Shown: piece after piece, positions 1 to 5,292 of the stretch
Layout: each line of letters begins with the position of its first letter
Numbering within the stretch: the first letter of the stretch is position 1
Notes under the pieces: generated by a model
Database searches by the model: none
What the model saw: only the letters and a program-made list of their open reading frames with translations
Told to the model about the DNA's origin: nothing
Source of the DNA: JBOGZD01 sp050697155
Lineage (GTDB): Bacteria; Actinomycetota; Thermoleophilia; Solirubrobacterales; 70-9
NCBI GenBank assembly: GCA_050697155.1
Contig: JBOGZD010000081.1
Coordinates: 1 to 13,060 of the forward strand
Direction of reading: 5' to 3'
Length of the DNA stretch: 13,060 nucleotides
Translations under genes and position numbers: made by a program

Positions 1-2658
1 GCCGCGGCGCCGGCGGCGGCGCCCGTAGCCGCGCCCGCCGAGCCGGACCGTGAGCTGCTGCAGGCCGTCCAGGCGGCGACCTCGCTGCTAAAGGCCTATC
101 GCACCCACGGGCACCTCGCCGCCCGGGTCAACCCGCTCGGCGGGGAGCCGAAGGGGGATCCGGCGCTCGAGCCCGAGAACCTCAATCTGACGCCGGAGCT
201 GATGTCGCGGATCCCGGCCTCGATCCTGCGCTGCGGGGTCGAGGGCGAGACGCTGCTCGACGCGCTGCCCAGGATGCGCGAGGCCTACTGCGGCTCGATC
301 GCCTACCAGATCGAGCACCTCTCCTCGCACCAGCAGCGGATGTGGCTGCGCGAGAGGATCGAGACCGGCACCCACCGGGTGCCGTTCACGGCCGAGGAGA
401 AGCGGGCGCTGCTCTCGCGCCTGCTCGAGGTCTTCCAGTTCGAGCGCTTCCTGCAGAAGGCCTATCTGGGCCAGAAGATGTTCTCGATCGAGGGCCTCGA
501 CGTCTCCGTGCCGATGATCGACGAGCTGGTCACGCTGGCCCGGCGCGCCGGCGCCGCCGAGGTCGTGATCGGGATGGCGCACCGGGGCCGGCTCGCGGTG
601 CTCGCCCACAACCTCGGCCGCTCGGTCGAGTCGATCCTGGCGGAGTTCGAGGGCGCGAAGGCGCTCGAACAGGTGAAGGCGATCGCGGCGCTTCCGCACG
701 CGGGGACCGGCGACGTCAAGTACCACCACGGCGCCGAGGGGATGTTCTCGACCCGCGACGGCGACGAGATCAAGGTCCGGCTCTATCCGAACCCCAGCCA
801 CCTCGAGTTCGTCGACCCCGTGGTCACCGGCGGCGCGCGCGCCGCGCAGACCGAGCATTCGGGGCCCAAGCTCAAGCACAATCACGAGGCGGCTGTGGCG
901 CTGCTGCTCCACGGCGACGCCGCCTTCCCGGGCCAGGGGGTGGTCGCCGAAACCCTCAACCTCCAGGCGCTGGAGGGCTACTCGACCGGCGGCACGATCC
1001 ACCTGATCACCGACAACCAGGTGGGCTTCACCACCGATCCCGAGGAGGGGCGCTCGACCCCGTACGCCGCCGACATGGCGAAGGGGTTCAACTGCCCGAT
1101 CATCCACGTCAACGCCGACGACGTCGAGGCCTGCATCTCGGCGATGCGGCTCGCGATGGCCTATCGCGAGCGCTGGGGCCGCGACGTGGTCATCGACCTG
1201 ATCGGCTACCGCCGCTACGGCCACAACGAGACCGACGAGCCCGCCTACACCCAGCCGCAGATGGCCGCGACGATCAAGGCCCATCCACCGGCCTCCGAGA
1301 TCTATGCCGAGCAGCTTGCCAAGGAGGGCGTGGTCACCCCCGACGACGTCGAGGCCGATGCCAAGCAGCGGCTCTCCAGCCTGCAGACGACCCTCAAGGA
1401 GCTGCGGGCGAAGATGGAGACGGGCGAGTACGAGGACCCGAGCTCGACCGCGCTCGGCACCGGCGAGCTCGACCGTACGAAGAGCCCCGAGGTCGACACC
1501 GCGGTGTCGGAGAAGCGGCTGCGGTCGCTGAACGAGGAGCTGCTGCGAGTCCCCGACAGCTTCACCGTGCATCGCAAGCTGCGCAAGCCGCTGATGAGCC
1601 GGGTGGAGAGGATCGACCAGGGCGAGATCGACTTCGGGCACGCCGAAAGCCTCGCCTTCGCCTCGCTGCTCACCGAGGGGACCCACATCCGGCTCACCGG
1701 CCAGGACACCGAGCGGGGCACGTTCTCGCATCGCCACCTCACCCTGCACGACGAGAAGACCGGCCTGCGCTACGTGCCGATCCAGAACCTCTCCGGCGCC
1801 CTGGCGCCGTTCGAGCTCCACAACAGCCCGCTTTCCGAGGCCGCCTGCCTCGGGTTCGAATACGGCTACTCAGCCGCCTCGCCGGAGAGCCTGATCCTCT
1901 GGGAGGCGCAGTTCGGCGACTTCGTCAACTCCGGCCAGGTGATCGTCGACAGCTTCATCGTCTCCGGGGAGTCGAAGTGGGGACAGACGACGCGCCTCAC
2001 CCTGCTGCTGCCGCACGGCTACGAGGGCTCGGGCCCGGAGCACTCGAGCGCCCGGATCGAGCGCTTCATCGCGCTCTCGGCGGAGGGGAACATCCGGCTC
2101 GCCAATCCGACCACCGCGGCCCAGTACTTCCATCTGCTGCGCCGCCAGGCGCGGATCGCGAAACCGCGGCCGCTGGTCGTCTTCACCCCGAAGGGGCTGC
2201 TGCGCCTGCCCGCGGCGGCGGCGTCGCTGGAGGAGCTCACCTCCGGCGCGTTCCAGTTCGTGCTCGACGACCCGCGCGCGACCGAGCGCCGCGAGCAGGT
2301 CGAGCGCCTGGTGCTCTGCAGCGGCAAGATCTACTACGACATCGACCAGCACGACCATCGCGAGCAGGCGACCTCGGTCGCGATCGCCCGGGTCGAGCTG
2401 CTCTACCCGTTCGCCCGCAACGAGATCGAGGCGGTCATCGGCGCCTACCCCAACCTCAAGCAGATCGTCTGGGCACAGGAGGAGCCGATGAACATGGCGG
2501 CCTGGAAGGTGATGGTCCGCCGGCTGCCCGACCTGCTCCCCGAGGGCGTCGAGCTGCGCTACGTCGGGCGCCCCCAGCGCGCCAGCCCGAGCGAGGGCTA
2601 CCCGGCCGCCCACCGCCTCGAGCAGGAGCGGATCGTGCTCACGGCGCTGGAGGGGTAG
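1..2658 (+). CDS. sucA: 2-oxoglutarate dehydrogenase E1 component (5' truncated by window)
   Basis: ThDP-dependent E1 subunit of the 2-oxoglutarate dehydrogenase complex: it decarboxylates 2-oxoglutarate and passes the succinyl group to lipoyl-E2 in the TCA cycle (cytoplasmic). The frame is open from base 1, so the true start lies to the left; 885 codons are present, against about 930 for a typical full SucA. It opens with an Ala/Pro-rich linker (bases 1-39). Blocks then follow in family order: AYCGSIAYQIEHL (283-321), GMAHRGRLAVLAH (571-609), NPSHLEFVDPVVTGG (790-834), HGDAAFPGQG (910-939) and ITDNQVGF (1006-1029) of the ThDP/Mg site, GQDTERGTFSHRH (1699-1737), LSEAACLGFEYGYS (1831-1872) and QEEPMNMAAW (2476-2505). 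The C-terminus resembles SucA more than mycobacterial Kgd, but an upstream E2-like domain, as in Kgd, cannot be excluded because the N-terminus is missing. The internal ATG at 202 is not the start, since conserved sequence precedes it. Confidence 0.96.
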   Translation, partial: AAAPAAAPVAAPAEPDRELLQAVQAATSLLKAYRTHGHLAARVNPLGGEPKGDPALEPENLNLTPELMSRIPASILRCGVEGETLLDALPRMREAYCGSIAYQIEHLSSHQQRMWLRERIETGTHRVPFTAEEKRALLSRLLEVFQFERFLQKAYLGQKMFSIEGLDVSVPMIDELVTLARRAGAAEVVIGMAHRGRLAVLAHNLGRSVESILAEFEGAKALEQVKAIAALPHAGTGDVKYHHGAEGMFSTRDGDEIKVRLYPNPSHLEFVDPVVTGGARAAQTEHSGPKLKHNHEAAVALLLHGDAAFPGQGVVAETLNLQALEGYSTGGTIHLITDNQVGFTTDPEEGRSTPYAADMAKGFNCPIIHVNADDVEACISAMRLAMAYRERWGRDVVIDLIGYRRYGHNETDEPAYTQPQMAATIKAHPPASEIYAEQLAKEGVVTPDDVEADAKQRLSSLQTTLKELRAKMETGEYEDPSSTALGTGELDRTKSPEVDTAVSEKRLRSLNEELLRVPDSFTVHRKLRKPLMSRVERIDQGEIDFGHAESLAFASLLTEGTHIRLTGQDTERGTFSHRHLTLHDEKTGLRYVPIQNLSGALAPFELHNSPLSEAACLGFEYGYSAASPESLILWEAQFGDFVNSGQVIVDSFIVSGESKWGQTTRLTLLLPHGYEGSGPEHSSARIERFIALSAEGNIRLANPTTAAQYFHLLRRQARIAKPRPLVVFTPKGLLRLPAAAASLEELTSGAFQFVLDDPRATERREQVERLVLCSGKIYYDIDQHDHREQATSVAIARVELLYPFARNEIEAVIGAYPNLKQIVWAQEEPMNMAAWKVMVRRLPDLLPEGVELRYVGRPQRASPSEGYPAAHRLEQERIVLTALEG

Positions 2659-2676
2659 CCCCCGGCGGCGCATCAA

Positions 2677-2727
2677 CCGGCTGTCCTGGATTGGTGGTCG
2701 TATAGACCACTTAGGCAGGACAGCCGG
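2677..2727. terminator. Bipartite hairpin between convergent genes, probable bidirectional terminator
   Basis: Perfect 12-bp inverted repeat, CCGGCTGTCCTG (2677-2688) against CAGGACAGCCGG (2716-2727). It encloses a second perfect 6-bp stem, GTGGTC (2694-2699) and GACCAC (2705-2710), with a 5-nt loop; the two stems are separated by a symmetric 5/5 internal loop. It sits 19 bp after the sucA stop and 14 bp before the stop of the convergent dehydrogenase gene. No T-tract follows on either strand, so it is a hairpin-only terminator or RNA 3'-end stabiliser. That role is inferred from position; the structure itself is read directly. Confidence 0.7.
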
Positions 2728-2740
2728 GCTGATTACAGCG

Positions 2741-4327
2741 CTAGCAGCTTCGCTCGCGGTCGCGGCCGGGGCCGCCCTTGCAGCGGTCGCGGCCCGGGCC
2801 GCCCTTGAGGCGGTCCTTGCCGCCGCCGCCTCGGAGGCGGTCCTTGCCGCCGCCGCCGCGCAGCTCGTCGTTACCGCCGCCGCCACGCAAGTCGTCGGCG
2901 CCGCCGCCGCCGCGGAGCTCGTCGTTGCCGCCGCCGCCGCGCAGGTCGTCCTTCTTGCCGCCTCCGCGCAGATCGTCGGCGCCGCCGCCCTTGGCGAAGT
3001 CCTTGCCTCCGCCGGTCCGCACGTCGTCGGCGCCGCCGCGCGAGCAGACGATGTCCCTTCCGGGGCCGGTCCTGATCTCATCGGCCCGGCCGGTGCCGAC
3101 GACGACGTCGCGGCCGCCGGTGCCGGTGACCTCGACGCCCGGGGACGCGACGATGGTCGCCGTCTTGCCGCGGCAGCGAGGGGGGTTTCCGCCACTGCCG
3201 CCCGGGGCGGTGGCGCACGCGCTTGGCTGATCGCCGACCAAGCGGTAGACGGTGTCCTCCTCCTGTGAGGCCACGTAGAGCCGGCAGGCGGAGTCCTGGC
3301 CGAACGAGCTCAGACCGCCCACGCCGACGCCCTCGGAGCGATCGCCGGAGGCGCTCGGAAGCGCGGGGACGAGCGACCGGATCTCGCCCTCGTAGTAGTC
3401 GGCGTAGAGGTAGCGGCCGAAGAGGTCGCCGAGACCGCCGTCGCGGACCACGTAGCCGCCGGTGATCGCGGCCCCGCCGCTGTACTGGTGGATGGGATCC
3501 GTGTACTGGCCATCGCAGGCGGCGTGATTCTCATGGAACGCGAGGCCCTCGCGACAGTCCCAGCCGAAGTCGCGGCCACGCCCGGAGTTCGGCGCCGGGT
3601 CGAAGTTGACCTCCTCCCAGGTGTCCTGGCCGACGTCGCCGATCAGCAGGTCGCCGGTGAGCGCGTCGAAGGAGAAACGCCACGGGTTGCGCAGGCCGTA
3701 GCTCCAGATCTCGTCCCTGCCGTCGACGTCGACGAACGGGTTCGAGTTCGGGACGGTGTACTCCGCCCCGCCGCTCGGCAGCGGGTCGATCCGCAGGAGC
3801 TTGCCGAGGAGAACGTCCAGATTCTGCGCGTTCTCCTCGGGGTCGTGCTGACCTCCGCCGTCCCCGGTGCCTACGTAGAGCATCCCGTCGGGCCCGAACT
3901 GGAGCTGGCCGCCGTTGTGGTTCGTCTGGTCGGGGTGCGGGATCGGGAGCACCACGCGCCGTGTGGGCTCGCCAGCGCCCAGCGTGAACTCGTCGATCTC
4001 GTTATTGCCGGCGCTGTTCGTGTAGTAGACGTAGAGGCGACCGCTGCTCGGGAAGTCGGCCGGCAGGGCCACGGACAAAAGTCCCTCCTCGAGACCACAG
4101 GGGCCGCAGAGCAGGCCCGACTCGTCGAGGTCGAGGACGGTGCTCACCGCTCCCCCCTCCACAAGCCTCAGCCTCCCCCCCTGCTCGGTCACGAACAGCC
4201 GATCCGGGTTCGAGGGGTCCGAGGTGACGTAGGTGGGGTCATCGAACGTGCCCGGCGGCGCGATCGGCTGCAGCGTCAGCGCGCTCGCCGGCGCCGCGGA
4301 TGCGAGCACGGCGACAACGATCGCCAC
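2741..4327 (-). CDS. Secreted PQQ-dependent sugar dehydrogenase (GSDH family) with C-terminal RTX repeats
   Basis: 528-aa protein. Residues about 17-365 match the soluble glucose/sorbosone (aldose sugar) dehydrogenase beta-propeller that oxidises sugars with PQQ and Ca2+: DPTYVTSDPSNPDRLFVTEQ near the start, the NHNGGQLQFGPDGMLYVGTGDGG segment carrying the likely catalytic His137, GLRNPWRFSFD (211-221) and LLIGDVGQDTWEEVN (228-241). A Cys/Gly linker then leads to RTX-type nonapeptides from about residue 412, most regular at 447-525. The N-terminus is a hydrophobic signal sequence ending ASAAPASA, so the protein should be exported. Start: GTG at 4327, preceded by AGGGGC at about 6-nt spacing; the resulting signal peptide lacks a basic n-region. 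Six codons further upstream the frame encodes Arg-Arg, but no ATG/GTG/TTG occurs before the stop at 4361-4363. The gene is divergent from the gene at 4404 and convergent with sucA. Substrate unknown. Confidence 0.88.
   Translation of the reverse strand: MAIVVAVLASAAPASALTLQPIAPPGTFDDPTYVTSDPSNPDRLFVTEQGGRLRLVEGGAVSTVLDLDESGLLCGPCGLEEGLLSVALPADFPSSGRLYVYYTNSAGNNEIDEFTLGAGEPTRRVVLPIPHPDQTNHNGGQLQFGPDGMLYVGTGDGGGQHDPEENAQNLDVLLGKLLRIDPLPSGGAEYTVPNSNPFVDVDGRDEIWSYGLRNPWRFSFDALTGDLLIGDVGQDTWEEVNFDPAPNSGRGRDFGWDCREGLAFHENHAACDGQYTDPIHQYSGGAAITGGYVVRDGGLGDLFGRYLYADYYEGEIRSLVPALPSASGDRSEGVGVGGLSSFGQDSACRLYVASQEEDTVYRLVGDQPSACATAPGGSGGNPPRCRGKTATIVASPGVEVTGTGGRDVVVGTGRADEIRTGPGRDIVCSRGGADDVRTGGGKDFAKGGGADDLRGGGKKDDLRGGGGNDELRGGGGADDLRGGGGNDELRGGGGKDRLRGGGGKDRLKGGPGRDRCKGGPGRDRERSC
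2753..2989 (-). repeat. 27-bp tandem repeats encoding RTX nonapeptides
   Basis: In the 3' end of the dehydrogenase gene the DNA repeats every 27 bp and encodes nine-residue units such as GGGGNDELR, GGGGADDLR, GGGGKDRLR and GGPGRDRCK. These fit the RTX consensus GGxGxDxUx (U = hydrophobic), known to bind Ca2+ and form a parallel beta-roll. Towards the C-terminus the units become Lys/Arg-rich (KDRLK, GRDRCK, GRDRER), the acidic character falls, and two Cys appear. Near-identical neighbouring units at DNA level suggest recent expansion or contraction by slippage or recombination. Confidence 0.85.
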
Positions 4328-4403
4328 GAAAAGGCCCCTGCGCGCTGCGATGGCGGCACCCTATACATCCCGGGCCCCGTCGGTCCGCTAACAATCGCCG
4401 GCC

Positions 4404-4721
4404 GTGACGGGAGAGCGACCATCGGAGGCGCTGCGCAGGCCGGTTCCCGGACCGCTGTTCCCATGGGTCAAGCGCGCCTCCTGGGTCGAGCTGGCGCTGT
4501 TCGCCGGCCTGCTCACCGTCTGGCTGCTGCCGGGCCTGGAGCACGAGACCTTCGTGCTCGGCCTGGCCCACGGGATCGGCTTCATCGCCCTGGCGCTGCT
4601 GATCTGGGTCGCGGTCCTGCGCCACGAGGCCCCCTACACCCTGCTCGGCGCCACCCTGACCCCGGCCGGGCCCGTCGGCAGCGTGATCGCGATCGCATGG
4701 ATCGAGCGAAAACAGGCATAG
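4404..4721 (+). CDS. Small DUF3817-like integral membrane protein
   Basis: 105-aa protein with an N-terminal basic/Pro segment (residues 1-25) and three hydrophobic stretches, about 27-45, 51-72 and 78-100. The segment GLAHGIGFIALALLIW and the C-terminal AIAWIERK resemble the DUF3817 family (small three-helix actinobacterial membrane proteins with a conserved Gly-x-x-His-Gly in the second helix and an E-R near the end). Function is not known for the family. The start is GTG at 4404; no strong ribosome-binding site is visible, so expression may be near-leaderless. A TAACAAT (4389-4395) just upstream is a possible but weak -10. It is divergent from the sugar dehydrogenase gene (76-bp gap) and followed within 4 bp by a strong hairpin, so it looks monocistronic. 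Confidence 0.75.
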   Translation: MTGERPSEALRRPVPGPLFPWVKRASWVELALFAGLLTVWLLPGLEHETFVLGLAHGIGFIALALLIWVAVLRHEAPYTLLGATLTPAGPVGSVIAIAWIERKQA

Positions 4722-4724
4722 AGA

Positions 4725-4778
4725 GGGGCGGGACCGCGAAGGGGGTCACGCGGCCCGCCCCCTGCTAACCCCCTTTTG
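4725..4778 (+). terminator. Hairpin terminator of the DUF3817-like gene
   Basis: GGGGCGGG (4725-4732), a bulged A, then CCGCG (4734-4738) pair with CGCGG (4749-4753) and CCCGCCCC (4754-4761) around a 10-nt loop: 13 G/C base pairs starting 4 nt after the stop codon. A CCCCCTTTT run (4769-4777) follows about 8 nt after the stem. The spacing to the T-tract is longer than in a textbook intrinsic terminator, but the position and stem strength make this role likely. Confidence 0.75.
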
Positions 4779-4821
4779 ACACGTTTCGATTTCCCGGTCT
4801 ACCCGTTCCCCGCCTTGTCAA

Positions 4822-4912
4822 CCACAGCGCGGAGGGCCCGATAGCCACAGCGCGTAGGCCCGATAGCCACAGCGCGGAGGGCCCGATAGCCACAACGCGG
4901 AGGGCCCGAAAA
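4822..4912. repeat. Four tandem 22-23-bp repeats
   Basis: Head-to-tail copies of CCACAGCGCGGAGGGCCCGA plus TAG at 4822-4844, 4845-4866 (22 bp, GTAGG for GGAGGG), 4867-4889 and 4890-4912 (ACAACG variant, ending AAAA instead of ATAG). Copies 1 and 3 are identical over 23 bp. The minus strand has an open frame through them, but that follows from repeat periodicity and GC content; I do not call it a gene. Role unknown. Confidence 0.9.
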
Positions 4913-4921
4913 CCAAGCAGG

Positions 4922-4999
4922 TCGGCCGGCGCAGGCCGGGCGGCGAAGCGAGCGTACGTATCGGGTACGTGAGCGAGACGCCCGGTCGGCGCCGGCCGA
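4922..4999. repeat. Long imperfect inverted repeat with a nested short stem
   Basis: TCGGCCGGCGC (4922-4932) pairs perfectly with 4989-4999. After one mismatch, GGCCGGGCG (4934-4942) pairs with 4979-4987 with one G-T wobble, giving about 20 bp in all. Inside the loop, ACGTA (4956-4960) and TACGT (4966-4970) form a 5-bp stem around TCGGG. The element lies between convergent genes, just right of the tandem repeats. It could be a structured RNA, a terminator or a REP/MITE-like repeat; the sequence alone does not decide. Confidence 0.7.
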
Positions 5000-5083
5000 G
5001 ATGCGCCGGTTTGCAAGGCCCGAAGTATTGGCGGGGCGGGGCCGCGGGAGGCAGGGGGTCCACACGGCCCGCGCCCTCGCCAG

Positions 5084-5154
5084 CGCGTCGGTAGCCAGGG
5101 AGGGATGCCGACGCGATCGTCCCCGGAGGCGGGACTGGCCGGGGACGAGTTTTG
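5084..5154 (+). other. Two adjacent hairpins followed by a T-tract (candidate structured RNA 3' end or terminator)
   Basis: Hairpin 1: CGCGTCGG (5084-5091) with CCGACGCG (5108-5115), 16-nt loop. Hairpin 2 begins two bases later: TCGTCCCCGG (5117-5126) with CCGGGGACGA (5139-5148), a perfect 10-bp stem with 12-nt loop, followed on the plus strand by GTTTTGT (5149-5155). An alternative pairing GGGAGGG (5098-5104) with CCCTCCC (5162-5168) would enclose hairpin 2, so mutually exclusive folds are possible. Read on the plus strand it looks like an intrinsic terminator, yet no plus-strand gene reaches it, because the DUF3817-like gene already has a terminator at 4725-4778. Confidence 0.55.
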
Positions 5155-5182
5155 TAAGAAGCCCTCCCGCGCGGGTAGCCCC

Positions 5183-5212
5183 ATTCTGACTCATCCGCTA
5201 TCGCGGTGTCAA
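5183..5212 (-). promoter_or_regulatory. Possible minus-strand promoter reading into the non-coding region
   Basis: On the minus strand, TTGACA (5212-5207, a perfect -35) is followed after 18 bp by CAGAAT (5188-5183), matching TATAAT at four of six bases. It would transcribe leftward through the hairpins, the inverted repeat and the tandem repeats, where I see no convincing gene. A perfect -35 in GC-rich DNA is notable, but the -10 is mediocre. Confidence 0.35.
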
Positions 5213-5246
5213 CCGCTCTGTGCGAACTTCTTGGCCGGGCGGCCGA

Positions 5247-5288
5247 ACTCGAATCCCCCGCGTGCCCGGGGACGCGGCGATTCGGAGT
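5247..5288 (-). terminator. Hairpin terminator of acnA
   Basis: Starting 4 bp after the acnA stop, ACTCGAATC (5247-5255) pairs with GATTCG-G-AGT (5279-5288, one bulged G). Inside, CCGCGT (5258-5263) pairs with ACGCGG (5272-5277) around an 8-nt loop, for about 15 base pairs. No T-run follows on the minus strand; a second GGCC...GGCC palindrome (5233-5244) lies just downstream. The terminator role is inferred from structure plus position. Confidence 0.65.
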
Positions 5289-5292
5289 CGGG

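Noticed and set aside
342..2705. 787-codon plus-strand open frame overlapping sucA
   Set aside because: Out-of-frame shadow with Arg/Ala/Pro/Gly composition; the sucA frame has all family motifs.
2778..3230. Plus-strand Pro/Ser/Arg-rich open frame opposite the RTX repeats
   Set aside because: Antisense of the Gly-rich RTX codons; the periodicity explains it entirely.
4822..4912. Tandem repeats as a CRISPR array
   Set aside because: Units are directly adjacent without unique spacers and no cas genes are present.
4816..5214. TGTCAACC at 4816-4823 and 5207-5214 as a target-site duplication around an inserted element
   Set aside because: An 8-bp match within 400 bp is expected by chance about once, and no terminal inverted repeats lie next to it.
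5241..5290. Possible tRNA T-arm (CTCGAATCCCCC) near the acnA 3' end
   Set aside because: No acceptor, D or anticodon stems can be drawn; the bases form the acnA terminator hairpin.
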